Shown here piece after piece: positions 44,101-52,742 of a stretch of 64,000 bases of DNA (positions within the stretch are counted from its first letter, which is position 1; each line of letters begins with the position of its first letter). The stretch lies in the NCBI RefSeq assembly GCF_008370685.1, contig NZ_VTZU01000002.1, positions 186,001 through 250,000 of the forward strand, given 5' to 3'. The notes beneath the pieces are model-generated. The model searched no databases. It was not told the DNA's origin and saw only the letters and a program-made list of their open reading frames with translations. The stretch comes from Aquimarina sp. RZ0 (GTDB lineage: Bacteria > Bacteroidota > Bacteroidia > Flavobacteriales > Flavobacteriaceae). Both the position numbers and the translations under genes were made by a program.

Positions 44101-44182
44101 CGGGCAAAATAATCCAGGAGTAGCGTTTTATTCTGCTCCACCTGCAAAAACATTCACTTTAGGTGTTAATTTTAATTTTTAA
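41141..44182 (+). CDS. SusC/RagA-family TonB-dependent outer-membrane transporter
   Basis: 1013 residues. Signal peptide 1-22. A carboxypeptidase-D-like (CarboxypepD_reg-like) domain at about 23-105 (VSGIVQGKNGLPLPGVNIIV) is the SusC hallmark. A plug follows, opening with SEVVVVGYGTQSKKKLTGSV and including GAAAIYGARGANGVV-type sequence (DASAAAIYGARGANGVVIIT). The rest is a large beta-barrel ending TLGVNFNF with a terminal aromatic. With SusD it imports oligosaccharides or peptides across the outer membrane using TonB. The TonB box lies in the TLSEVVVVGYG area. The susD ATG is 11 bp after its stop. Confidence 0.95.
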   Translation: MKLNHYKLLVLALFMTSLLFSQQNVSGIVQGKNGLPLPGVNIIVKGKTTGTQTDFDGKYTINVETGAILVYSYLGFLTQKIKVSGQSEIDITLQEDISTLSEVVVVGYGTQSKKKLTGSVSRISANEIDEVPNPNVQNALVGKAAGVQITQTNGKVEGGINIRVRGTASVSGGTQPLYVVDGIPLIDPTDNRGELGNGAPTNPLLTFSSNEIESIDILKDASAAAIYGARGANGVVIITTKKGKQGKAKFSLNISQGLSQPTNKREWLNASEYIELFTEAAVNSTDLLASIGIPDPVAFIESQFDRYANGTDWRNGEVDTDWQDIAFQNGFQSNADFSVSGANEKTSFFFSGAHNNTTGIIKDNELERLSARTNLSHNFDTRLAAGMNLSFSRTEIDRIANDAVFSTPLQAVAQTPLAPARLPDGTPNSSTQYGNFLFNADNVFFKTIVRRTLGKVYGEYKFWPFLSFKSEFSYDLFAQTEDSFSGENALFQSTNGQAFASDLTSESYTLSNFATFNKSFAEKHNINIVVGTELSKYNRRITNVTSQQFPSDDLPTVSGGAEVTAGSGVQLSSSFLSYFGRANYDFMGKYLLGASIRRDGSSRFGSKVRFGNFPAFSAGWIISEEEFLKDNDLLSFLKVRGSWGKLGNADLGGDYPSLFLFSGVSYNQRPGLAPIQPGNSNLTWEKSTQTDIGLEMAFLNNAISLNMDYYFKETDGLLFEVPLVPSGGAQNINQNIGLLESKGLEVSIDTKNIQTTKMTWTTNLNFSTNNVELIELPNDNADIISGRNINRIGESPAAFFLREYAGVDPANGDALYYLNTVNADGSIDRSTTTNPNDADRIVAGNPFPEFIAGLTNTIFYNGIDFSFTFQGEWGASIYNAAGRFQSTSGDFYDNQTRDQLDRWQQPGDITNVPQARLFGGNGTAHSTRYLQDGDFIRLRNVTLGYSLPNQLLNKIGFDKIRVYLTGLNLLTFTDYTGNDPEARSDVNGQNNPGVAFYSAPPAKTFTLGVNFNF

Positions 44183-44192
44183 AGACTCAAAA

Positions 44193-45536
44193 ATGAAAGC
44201 ATATAAAATTTTATACACATTTCTATTCCTGGTGGTTACAATGGGATGTGAAAAAGAACTTGAAATTAGCCCAACGGATAATTTACAAGGAGAGGTAGCA
44301 TTTGAATCAGAAGCAAATATTGCATCAATTTTAGTAGGAACGTATGATGAAGCAGGACAAGCTGCATCATTAGGAGGAAGCTTACAAATGTTTGTAGATC
44401 TAATTGGAGCAACAAATGAAGTAAACTGGAATGGATCATTCCTTGCGCCTAGACAAGCTTTTACCAAGGAAATTTTGATAGACAATGGTTTTGTTGAAGG
44501 AATTTGGAGAAACCTTTATGAAGTAATTAACCAATCTAATTTAGTTATTGATAATTTAAATATTGTGACGAGTAGTGAAGATGAAAAAAATAGAATTGAA
44601 GGAGAAGCAAGGTTTTTAAGATCACTTTCCTATTTTGATTTGATACGTAATTTTGCAGTACCATATCAAAATGGTCAAACCAATTCACAGCGAGGAGTTC
44701 CATTAAGGACTGAAGGTATTGTTGACTATTCGGTTAATATTGCAATAGCTCCAAGTTCTGCTGAAGAGGTATATGACTTAATCATTTCAGATGCAATGAG
44801 AGCATATGATATTTTACCAGACAGTAATTCTTTTTTTGCGGATAAATATGCGGCACAAGCATTATTAGCCAGAGTATATTTCCAGCAAGGAAATTATGCA
44901 GCGGCCAGAGATGCGGCTAATGATGTTTTGCGAAATAGTGGACACCAATTGGCTTCTACATATGCTGGTGCATTTAATAATGATTCAGATAGTGTGGAAG
45001 ATATTTTTTCCTTTCAAGTTACAAGCCAAACAGGTACAAATCAATTAGTAATTTTTTACGCTTCTGAAGATGATGGCGGAAGAGGTGGAGATATTACTAT
45101 AACTGACGAATACTTAAATTTGTTTGATGATGCTAACGATGTGCGTGGCAGTTTTGTGTATATAAACCCAGTAAATGGTCGACAGCTTACACAAAAATAT
45201 AGAAATCAGTTTGCCAATATCACGGTATTTAGAATTGCAGAGATGCATTTAATTCGTTTGGAAAGTAACTTTAGGGAAGGAACAAGTTTAGGGCAAGATC
45301 CTCTTGCAGAAATTAATGCTTTACGAGCAAGATCCAACGCAGTGCCCCTTGTAGGACCACTAACTTCAGATTTAATTTTTAGAGAACGTCAATTAGAACT
45401 CGCATTTGAAGGCTTTATTTTAAACGATGTAAAACGTACTCAGGGAATGGTTGGAACTATCCCTTTTGATGATGAATCAATTATATTACCTATTCCTCAA
45501 GCAGAAAGAGATACTAATCCTTTAATTAATCAATAA
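44193..45536 (+). CDS. SusD/RagB-family surface lipoprotein
   Basis: 447 residues from the ATG at 44193; the frame opens earlier at a GTG inside susC. The signal peptide ends in a lipobox (VVTMGC). TPR-like helices of the SusD family appear in LYEVINQSNLVIDNLNIV and EGEARFLRSLSYFDLIRNFA, and FADKYAAQALLARVYFQQGN, and the end carries RERQLELAFEGFILNDVKRT, the typical SusD finish. It captures glycan at the cell surface and caps SusC. Glycan target inferred from the nearby GH16 gene to be a red-algal galactan, uncertain. A terminator follows directly, so no enzyme gene is transcribed with it. Confidence 0.94.
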   Translation: MKAYKILYTFLFLVVTMGCEKELEISPTDNLQGEVAFESEANIASILVGTYDEAGQAASLGGSLQMFVDLIGATNEVNWNGSFLAPRQAFTKEILIDNGFVEGIWRNLYEVINQSNLVIDNLNIVTSSEDEKNRIEGEARFLRSLSYFDLIRNFAVPYQNGQTNSQRGVPLRTEGIVDYSVNIAIAPSSAEEVYDLIISDAMRAYDILPDSNSFFADKYAAQALLARVYFQQGNYAAARDAANDVLRNSGHQLASTYAGAFNNDSDSVEDIFSFQVTSQTGTNQLVIFYASEDDGGRGGDITITDEYLNLFDDANDVRGSFVYINPVNGRQLTQKYRNQFANITVFRIAEMHLIRLESNFREGTSLGQDPLAEINALRARSNAVPLVGPLTSDLIFRERQLELAFEGFILNDVKRTQGMVGTIPFDDESIILPIPQAERDTNPLINQ

Positions 45537-45561
45537 CTATTTTCAGAAAATATAGTATATG

Positions 45562-45598
45562 AAACACCCAACAGAAATGATTTCTATTGGGTGTTTTG
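45562..45598 (+). terminator. Terminator of susCD
   Basis: AAACACCCAACAGAAA and TTTCTATTGGGTGTTTT form a stem with one mismatch around TGA, 26 bp after the susD stop. Confidence 0.8.
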
Positions 45599-45681
45599 AC
45601 GTCTATAACCGAGCGTGCTCTGAAAAAGTCTCCTGACTTTGCGGAATGCTCAAAAACAGAATTGTAAACGTTAAGAGCCAG

Positions 45682-45800
45682 TCACAGAAATGTAGTTGAT
45701 TCTCCTTTGAAACTCACATCACTATATCCAAAATCATCCATATAAATAATAATTATATTAGATATTGTATGACGATTAGTTACAGGTGTTCTAATTTTTT
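45682..45800 (-). pseudogene. Sulfatase N-terminal stub
   Basis: The minus strand encodes ISNIIIIYMDDFGYSDVSFK followed by about eight residues and a stop. This is the beginning of a type I sulfatase domain, where the paired aspartates (DD) bind the catalytic calcium. The rest of the gene, including the CxPxR formylglycine motif, is absent. An ATG at 45915 in the same frame belongs to the gltD terminator hairpin and is not a real start. A lost sulfatase beside SusCD and GH16 suggests the locus once handled a sulfated galactan. Confidence 0.6.
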
Positions 45801-45870
45801 GCTCTGTATTTTTTTGAGTTTTTGGTGAATTCTCAATGCAAGAGTGTACGACAAATCTCCCTTTATGTAT

Positions 45871-45907
45871 AAAAAAGACCACTAGTAAGTATACTAACGG
45901 TCTTTTT
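45871..45907 (-). terminator. Terminator of gltBD
   Basis: AAAAAGACC and GGTCTTTTT with further pairing (13 of 16 bp) around AGTAT, 17 bp past the gltD stop. A- and T-runs on both sides allow use in either direction. Confidence 0.75.
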
Positions 45908-45924
45908 AAAAACACTATATAAAA

Positions 45925-47388
45925 TTATACTCTTGGCAAATCTCCTTCTCCTTTTAATGGCAGGTTAGAACTTCCCATTAAATATGCATCTACATGATAT
46001 GCTGCTTGTCTTCCTTCGGCTATTGCCCAAACAATTAATGACTGCCCTCTACGTGTATCTCCTGCGGCAAAAACTCCTTTAACATTAGTTACATAATTAT
46101 CTTCAGAAGCTTTAATATTAGTTCTAGCATCCATATCAATACCTAACTGTTCTGCTATCGTAGGTTCTGAACCGGTAAACCCTAGTGCTAATAGTGCTAA
46201 TTCACACTTCCACTCTTTTTCGGTATCTGGAATTTCTTTTAATGTAAAGCGACCATTTTCTTTCACCCACTCAACTTCAGAGGTTATTAACCCTCTAAGA
46301 TTACCGTTTTCATCTCCCAAAAATTCTTTTGTAGAAATACTCCAATTACGCTCCACTCCTTCTTGATGGGAAGAACTGGTTCGCAATCTCATAGGCCAAA
46401 ACGGCCAGGGTTGATCCACAGGGCGTTCTGTAGTACCTTTTCCCATAATCTCAAAATTAGTAACAGAAGTTGCCCCATGACGTACTGATGTCCCAATACA
46501 ATCTGATCCTGTATCTCCTCCACCTATTACAATCACATCTTTTCCTGTTGCCAAAATCTCTTCTCCAAGATCCTTTATACCATCTACTCTACGATTATTT
46601 TGTGGCAGAAAATCCATGGCTTGTACAACACCTGTTAGATCAGAACCTTTTACTTGCAAATTACGACGAACAGTAGCTCCAGTACACAATACTATAGAGT
46701 CAAAATCTGTTTTTAGCTGATCTGCTTTGATATCTTTGCCTATATGTGTATTTGTTTTAAAAATAATACCTTCTTCTACTAAAACAGCAATACGGCGATC
46801 TATTACACTTTTTTCCATCTTAAAATCAGGAATACCATAGCGCAACAGTCCTCCTACCTTTTCATCCCGCTCAAAAACAGTGACCAGATGCCCGGCTCGA
46901 TTTAATTGTTGTGCTGCCGCCAGACCCGCAGGACCAGATCCAATTACTGCTATTGTTTTACCCGTTCTTTCCTTAGGAGGATTTGCCTGTACCCAACCGT
47001 TTTTAAACGCCTCTTCAACAATATTCTTTTCTATATTTTCGATTGTTACAGGATCTTCATTTATCCCTAATACACAAGCTTCTTCGCACGGTGCAGGGCA
47101 TAATCTACCTGTAAATTCAGGAAAATTGTTTGTAGCGTGTAATATACGCGCTGCTTTTTCCCATTTACCACGATACACAGCGTCATTAAAATCAGGAATT
47201 AAATTTCCTAACGGACACCCGCTATGGCAAAACGGAATCCCACAATCCATACATCTTGCTCCTTGATTTTTAAGCTTACTCTCCTCCATCGGTATGGTAA
47301 ACTCTTTGTACTCTTTTATACGATCCTTAACAGGCTGGTACTGTTCAATCTCTCTTTCAAATTCTAAAAATCCAGTTATCTTTCCCAT
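45925..47388 (-). CDS. gltD: Glutamate synthase small subunit
   Basis: 487 residues from the ATG at 47388 (MGKITGFLEFER, the usual start); two codons upstream is a TTG in frame. The N-terminal iron-sulfur domain has CMDCGIPFCHSGC (C46, C49, C54, C58) and CPAPCEEACVLG. The FAD and NADPH Rossmann folds follow at VIGSGPAGLAAAQQL and VIGGGDTGSDCIGT. It feeds electrons from NAD(P)H to GltB for glutamate synthesis in the cytoplasm. The gene lies 13 bp after gltB, in one operon ending at the terminator at 45871. Confidence 0.96.
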   Translation of the reverse strand: MGKITGFLEFEREIEQYQPVKDRIKEYKEFTIPMEESKLKNQGARCMDCGIPFCHSGCPLGNLIPDFNDAVYRGKWEKAARILHATNNFPEFTGRLCPAPCEEACVLGINEDPVTIENIEKNIVEEAFKNGWVQANPPKERTGKTIAVIGSGPAGLAAAQQLNRAGHLVTVFERDEKVGGLLRYGIPDFKMEKSVIDRRIAVLVEEGIIFKTNTHIGKDIKADQLKTDFDSIVLCTGATVRRNLQVKGSDLTGVVQAMDFLPQNNRRVDGIKDLGEEILATGKDVIVIGGGDTGSDCIGTSVRHGATSVTNFEIMGKGTTERPVDQPWPFWPMRLRTSSSHQEGVERNWSISTKEFLGDENGNLRGLITSEVEWVKENGRFTLKEIPDTEKEWKCELALLALGFTGSEPTIAEQLGIDMDARTNIKASEDNYVTNVKGVFAAGDTRRGQSLIVWAIAEGRQAAYHVDAYLMGSSNLPLKGEGDLPRV

Positions 47389-47401
47389 GGTCAATATCGT
47401 T

Positions 47402-50400
47402 TTATGCTTGTGCTAGTTTTTCTTCTTCTATTCTTTTTAAAGCTTGTTTATATTCTTCTGGGAAGATCTTGATAAATTTTGGTAATTCTTTTTCCCAATC
47501 TTCTAGAATTCTCTGAGCCAATGGACTTAAGGTTGCATTATAATGTGCTTCTATCAATCCTTTTAATTCTATGACATCTTCTTGTAATTCTACAGGATCT
47601 AAATTCAGTGACTCTTTATTACAATGTTTCTCAAATGTCTTTTTATCATCATAAATATAGGCAATACCTCCAGACATTCCTGCTCCAAAGTTTCTACCTA
47701 CTTCTCCAAGGATAACTGCAATCCCACCGGTCATATACTCACAACCATGATCTCCTATTCCTTCTACTACAGCTCTAGCTCCAGAATTACGTACACAGAA
47801 ACGTTCTCCTGCTTTACCATTTATATAAACTTCGCCATCGGTGGCTCCATACAAGGTAACATTACCTGTTATTACATTTTCTTCTGGTATCAAAGTAGCT
47901 TCATCCGGAACTTTGATAATTAACTTAGCTCCAGACAACCCTTTTCCAAGGTAATCATTCGTATTTCCGTTTACGATCATGGTTAACCCTTTGGTGGCAA
48001 AAGCTCCGAAACTTTGACCGGCTGCCCCGGTGAAATTGAGTTTCAAGGTGCTATCAGGTAATCCCTGAGCTCCATAAATTTTAGAAATTTCATTACTTAA
48101 AATAGCACCTACTGCTCTATCAGTATTGGTAATATCAAAATCTAATGTGGTTTTTTCTTTTCTAAATAAAGCCTGATGCGCCTGCTCTATAATCTCAAAA
48201 TCTATAGATTTTCCAAGACCGTGATCTTGTGTTTCAGAATTATATACCTTTACTCCTTCTGGTGCGTCTACCTGATGTAATATTGGAGAAAGATCAACTC
48301 CTGCAGTTTTGTAATGCTCTATCGCTTGTTTACGATCTAATTTATGAACTTGCCCCACCATTTCATTAATAGTACGAAAACCAAGTTGTGCCATTATTTC
48401 TCTGAGCTCTTGCGCTACAAAATACATATAGTTCACTACGTGTTCTGGCTTACCTTTAAATTTCTTACGTAATTCAGGGTTCTGAGTTGCAATACCGACA
48501 GGACAAGTATTGAGATGGCATACGCGCATCATAATACATCCCGAAGCTACTAATGGAGCAGTTGCAAAACCAAACTCCTCTGCTCCTAACAAGCAGGCTA
48601 CAGCCACATCTCTTCCTGTTTTGAGCTGTCCATCGCACTCAAGTACTATTCTACCTCGCAGGTCGTTACCCACTAATGTTTGTTGTGCTTCTGCAATGCC
48701 TAATTCCCAAGGCAGTCCTGCATGCTTTAATGAGGTTAGTGGTGATGCACCTGTTCCTCCGTCAAAACCTGAGATCAATATTACATCTGCTTTTGCCTTA
48801 GCAACACCAGCAGCTACAGTTCCTACGCCAACTTCTGATACTAATTTCACATTTATTCTTGCACTTCTATTAGCTGATTTTAAATCATAAATTAGCTGAG
48901 ATAAATCTTCAATAGAATATATATCGTGATGTGGTGGTGGTGATATTAATCCTACATACGGAGTAGAATTACGAGTTTTGGCAATTTCAGGATTCACTTT
49001 TGGTCCTGGTAACTGTCCTCCTTCTCCTGGTTTAGCTCCCTGAGCCATTTTTATCTGTATCTCTGCTGCATTGGTCAAATAATTTGAAGAAACTCCAAAA
49101 CGACCGGAAGCCACTTGCTTAATTGCACTGTTTTTCCAGTCTCCATTGACATCTTTATAAAAACGCAAAGGATTTTCTCCTCCTTCACCAGAATTACTTT
49201 TACCTCCGATACGATTCATCGCTACTGCCAGATTCTCGTGAGCTTCCTTACTAATAGATCCATATGACATGGCACCCGTTTTAAAACGTTTCACAATCTC
49301 TGTCCAGGGTTCCACTTCTTCTAACGGAATCGGGTCATAGTTTGAAAATTCTAGTAATCCGCGTATAGTCATCAAGCTTTTTGACTGCTCATTAATTAGT
49401 TTTGCATATTCCTTATAAGTCTTAGGATCATTTTCTCTTACAGACTTTTGAAGCTTAGCCACTGATAATGGATTAAACTGATGTTTTTCTCCGTTACGTC
49501 TCCATCTGTACTGACCTCCTATTTCCAGATCCAGATCTGCATCCACTTCTCGCTCCAGATAAGCTCTTTTATGGCGTTTTGCGATCTCTTTCTCTATTTC
49601 ATACAATCCAATTCCCTGAATACGTGTTGCTGTATTAGGAAAATACTTATCTACAACTTTAGTATTGATCCCAATACATTCAAAAAGTTGAGAACTACGG
49701 TATGAATTCAAGGTAGAAATCCCTATTTTGTTCATGACTTTCAATACTCCTTTGCCCACAGCTTTATTATAATTGTTTACTGCTTCTTCTACATCTAAAT
49801 CTGTAATATTGAGATCTTCTATTTGTTCCTTTATGATTTCATTCACCATATAAGGGTTGATAGCACTAGCTCCATATCCAAATAGTAGCGCAAAATGGTG
49901 TACTTCTCTAGGTTCTGCAGATTCTATGATAATACTAACCTGGGAACGTTTCCCTAGTTTTTGTAATCCACTATTAATAAAAGAGCAGGCTAATAATGCA
50001 GGGATCGGAGCGCGATGCTTGCTTACATTTCTATCAGAAAGAATAATGATATTACTACCCTCATCAATAGCTTCTGAAACGTTATTCAATGTGATTTCCA
50101 GCGCATCTTCTAATCCATTAAGTCCTTTATTTATATTATATAACATAGGTACAGAAGTCACTTTAAAGCCTTTATCTGTATATGTTTTTATTTTATCCAA
50201 ATCTTCTTTAGAGATAACAGGATTTTGAATTTTCAGCTTTTTACAATGTTTCTCATTAATATCAAAAATATTATGATCCGCACCTAATGTAAGGCTAATA
50301 TCTGTTATTAATTCCTCACGAATCCCGTCTAAAGGTGGGTTCGTTACCTGCGCAAATAACTGCTTAAAGTAGTTATATATCAATTGAGAACGTTCAGAAA

Positions 50401-51901
50401 GCACAGCTATAGGTGTATCCGATCCCATAGAACCGATGGGTTCTTTAGCCAACTGACTCATAGGAACAATAATAGTATCTATATCTTCCTGCGTGTATCC
50501 AAATACTCCTTTACGTTTTGCTATAGTCTCTTCTCCTAAAAACAATGGGCAATCATTATAGGGAATATTCTTAAGATGTACTAAGTTATCATCAATCCAT
50601 TCTCTGTAAGGATGTTTTGCGGCAATCTCTTCTTTAATTTCTTCATCATTGATGATACGACCTTCGCCCATATCCACCAGAAACATTTTTCCGGGTTCTA
50701 ATCGACCGTGAAATTCTATATTTTCAGGTTCTAAATCTACAACTCCAGTTTCTGAAGACATAATCACATACCCATCTTTTGTCACAGAATAACGAGAAGG
50801 TCTTAACCCATTTCTATCCAGTACCGCACCAATATAATTGCCATCAGTAAAAGGAATAGATGCTGGACCATCCCACGGCTCCATAGCACAGGAATTATAT
50901 TCATAAAAAGCCTTTTTGACTTCAGACATTTCAGGATTTTTCTCCCAGGCTTCCGGTACCATCATCATCATCACTTCTGGCAAGGATCTACCGGTCATCA
51001 ATAGTAGCTCTACAACCATATCCATAGATGCAGAATCCGACTTTCCTTTTAATACGACTGGTAATATTTTCTTAATATCTTCTCCAAACCAATCACTTTT
51101 TAATAGTTCTTCACGAGAACGCATTCTTGTGACATTACCTCGCAAAGTGTTAATCTCTCCATTGTGACACATATAACGAAAGGGTTGTGCCAAATCCCAG
51201 GTAGGAAACGTATTTGTGGAGAAACGCTGGTGTACCAATGCCAATCTGGTAACTACCTTGGGATCCATAAGATCCGAGTAATACAACTTAATATCTTCGG
51301 GCATTAATAATCCTTTAAATATCAGCGTTTTTGTAGATAAACTAGGTAAATAGAAAAATTTACTTTCTGATAACTTAGAACTATATATGGTATGTTCTGT
51401 TATTTTACGAGCAGTAAACAGTTTAAGATTAAAATCAAAATAGCTTTGCTTTTCATCTTTCTTTCCTATAAAAATCTGTTTGATAAAAGGTTCTGTTGTT
51501 GCTGCTATTTCTCCTAAATGTATCGGATCTACAGGAACATCTCTCCATCCTAACAATACAAGACCTTGATCAATTACATTTTTTTCAAATGTATCTATGC
51601 AATATTGTCTTTGATTTTCTTTCTTGGGAAGAAAAACATTACTTACGGCATACTCTCCTGCATCTGGTAGCTCGAAATTACAATTTTCTATAAAAAAATC
51701 GTGAGGAATATCAATAAGTATTCCTGCTCCATCTCCTGTTTTCCCATCCGCACTTACTGCTCCTCTATGCTCTAGTTTTTCAAGAATTTCTAATGCTTTA
51801 TGAATAATATCATTTGATTTTTTACCTTCCAAACTACATATAAATCCAGCACCACAAGCGTCGTGCTCGAATTCTGGCAGATACATTCCTTGTTTCTTCA
51901 T
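47402..51901 (-). CDS. gltB: Glutamate synthase large subunit
   Basis: 1499 residues, full length. Processing after residue 15 would expose Cys16 (EHDACGAGFICSLEG) as the N-terminal nucleophile of the type II glutaminase domain. Central and FMN-binding synthase domains follow, with FGVSSNYLTNAAEIQIKMAQ and the LISGFDGGTGASPLTSLKHA loop. The 3Fe-4S cysteines are in CHLNTCPVGIATQ (about residue 1125), and the C-terminal GXGXG beta-helix carries AGERFCVRNSGARAVVEGIG. It makes two glutamates from glutamine and 2-oxoglutarate. It is divergent from glnK-amt, the natural partner genes for ammonium assimilation. Confidence 0.97.
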   Translation of the reverse strand: MKKQGMYLPEFEHDACGAGFICSLEGKKSNDIIHKALEILEKLEHRGAVSADGKTGDGAGILIDIPHDFFIENCNFELPDAGEYAVSNVFLPKKENQRQYCIDTFEKNVIDQGLVLLGWRDVPVDPIHLGEIAATTEPFIKQIFIGKKDEKQSYFDFNLKLFTARKITEHTIYSSKLSESKFFYLPSLSTKTLIFKGLLMPEDIKLYYSDLMDPKVVTRLALVHQRFSTNTFPTWDLAQPFRYMCHNGEINTLRGNVTRMRSREELLKSDWFGEDIKKILPVVLKGKSDSASMDMVVELLLMTGRSLPEVMMMMVPEAWEKNPEMSEVKKAFYEYNSCAMEPWDGPASIPFTDGNYIGAVLDRNGLRPSRYSVTKDGYVIMSSETGVVDLEPENIEFHGRLEPGKMFLVDMGEGRIINDEEIKEEIAAKHPYREWIDDNLVHLKNIPYNDCPLFLGEETIAKRKGVFGYTQEDIDTIIVPMSQLAKEPIGSMGSDTPIAVLSERSQLIYNYFKQLFAQVTNPPLDGIREELITDISLTLGADHNIFDINEKHCKKLKIQNPVISKEDLDKIKTYTDKGFKVTSVPMLYNINKGLNGLEDALEITLNNVSEAIDEGSNIIILSDRNVSKHRAPIPALLACSFINSGLQKLGKRSQVSIIIESAEPREVHHFALLFGYGASAINPYMVNEIIKEQIEDLNITDLDVEEAVNNYNKAVGKGVLKVMNKIGISTLNSYRSSQLFECIGINTKVVDKYFPNTATRIQGIGLYEIEKEIAKRHKRAYLEREVDADLDLEIGGQYRWRRNGEKHQFNPLSVAKLQKSVRENDPKTYKEYAKLINEQSKSLMTIRGLLEFSNYDPIPLEEVEPWTEIVKRFKTGAMSYGSISKEAHENLAVAMNRIGGKSNSGEGGENPLRFYKDVNGDWKNSAIKQVASGRFGVSSNYLTNAAEIQIKMAQGAKPGEGGQLPGPKVNPEIAKTRNSTPYVGLISPPPHHDIYSIEDLSQLIYDLKSANRSARINVKLVSEVGVGTVAAGVAKAKADVILISGFDGGTGASPLTSLKHAGLPWELGIAEAQQTLVGNDLRGRIVLECDGQLKTGRDVAVACLLGAEEFGFATAPLVASGCIMMRVCHLNTCPVGIATQNPELRKKFKGKPEHVVNYMYFVAQELREIMAQLGFRTINEMVGQVHKLDRKQAIEHYKTAGVDLSPILHQVDAPEGVKVYNSETQDHGLGKSIDFEIIEQAHQALFRKEKTTLDFDITNTDRAVGAILSNEISKIYGAQGLPDSTLKLNFTGAAGQSFGAFATKGLTMIVNGNTNDYLGKGLSGAKLIIKVPDEATLIPEENVITGNVTLYGATDGEVYINGKAGERFCVRNSGARAVVEGIGDHGCEYMTGGIAVILGEVGRNFGAGMSGGIAYIYDDKKTFEKHCNKESLNLDPVELQEDVIELKGLIEAHYNATLSPLAQRILEDWEKELPKFIKIFPEEYKQALKRIEEEKLAQA

Positions 51902-52202
51902 ATTATTTCCGACTTAAACGTGTTTCAAGCTGTTGAAATTAACAAAATATTAAGGAAGGAAAAAGAAAAGCAGAGCTTTAATCATTACTTTTCTTAGCAA
52001 TGTAATAAAATGGAAGATTCTATAAAATAATCACAAAATAAAGACTTCTTATTGCGAATTCAATAACGCGGTTTTTCTTAAAAAAAGCAAATAAATTAAG
52101 GGGTATAGCTATTTGACCTCCAATCAATTTGAATAAAAAGGTTTCTGTAAAAAATAAAAACATTTGACTACGAAATATTCAGTAAATTTGTAAAAAAATA
52201 GA

Positions 52203-52225
52203 TACCCCTAATTTTTTAGGGGGTA
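52203..52225. promoter_or_regulatory. Inverted repeat upstream of glnK
   Basis: TACCCCTAA and TTAGGGGGTA pair around a short T-rich loop, 44 bp before the -33 of the glnK promoter. A third half-site lies at 52097. It could bind a nitrogen regulator acting on both divergent operons. Confidence 0.4.
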
Positions 52226-52268
52226 AATATCTTAAAATGATAAAAATTACGTGATTACCCTATAAAAT

Positions 52269-52300
52269 TTTGATGTTAAAGAGTAATTAACATATTTTTG
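52269..52300 (+). promoter_or_regulatory. Promoter of glnK-amt
   Basis: TTTG (52269-52272), 20 bp, TATTTTTG (52293-52300): full match to the Bacteroidota consensus, 38 bp before the ATG. Confidence 0.6.
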
Positions 52301-52337
52301 ATTTGAATTTAACATTAATTTTAACTTTTTAGTCTTT

Positions 52338-52676
52338 ATGAAGAAAATAGAAGCAATCATCCGGAGATCAAAGTATCGTGTGGTAAAAGAAGCTTTGCAT
52401 GAAAAAGGCATAACATTCTTTTCTTATTGGGATGTAACTGGTGTTGGTAATGAGAAACAAGGACACGTTTATCGCGGGATTTCATATAGCACAACAGATA
52501 TTCAAAGACGTTATCTATCCATTGTAGTGAATGATGATTTTGAAGAAGCTGCAGTCTCTGCCATTCTTGAAGCTGGTAAAACAGGTGAGGTTGGAGACGG
52601 AAAAATCTTTGTATCAGATATTAAAGAAGCGTATAGAATTCGTACCGCAGAAAAAGGTAGCTCTACGTTATCTTAA
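52338..52676 (+). CDS. glnK: PII nitrogen regulatory protein (GlnK type)
   Basis: 112 residues, one complete PII domain. It starts MKKIEAIIRRSKYRVVKEAL, has the T-loop EKQGHVYRGISYSTT with a tyrosine (Y50) at the position uridylylated in proteobacterial PII, and ends with the C-loop GEVGDGKIFVSDIKEAYRIR, which contacts ATP/ADP and 2-oxoglutarate. It senses energy and 2-oxoglutarate and, when ammonium is high, plugs the Amt channel. The amt ATG is 66 bp downstream, the classic glnK-amtB pair, so it is probably GlnK rather than GlnB. Confidence 0.93.
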   Translation: MKKIEAIIRRSKYRVVKEALHEKGITFFSYWDVTGVGNEKQGHVYRGISYSTTDIQRRYLSIVVNDDFEEAAVSAILEAGKTGEVGDGKIFVSDIKEAYRIRTAEKGSSTLS

Positions 52677-52742
52677 TTAATTCTCAATATAAATTACTCC
52701 AACCGAAAACAAAAAAAATAACTTTTAATAGTCAATTATATA

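Larger units (their letters stand above)
51902..52337. other. Divergent regulatory region gltB / glnK, 436 bp
   Basis: Holds the glnK promoter (52269-52300) and three GGGGTA-type half-sites: TTAAGGGGTA at 52097-52106 and the two arms of the inverted repeat at 52203-52225. No gene. Confidence 0.5.

Noticed and set aside
45801..45915. Signal-peptide-like N-terminus in frame with the sulfatase stub
   Set aside because: Its ATG and first codons are the terminator hairpin of gltBD, so the start is an artefact.
46880..47266. 128-codon + strand ORF inside gltD
   Set aside because: Antisense shadow of the Rossmann and iron-sulfur regions of gltD.
48510..50228. Two + strand ORFs of over 120 codons inside gltB
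   Set aside because: Antisense to conserved GltB domains; no independent support.
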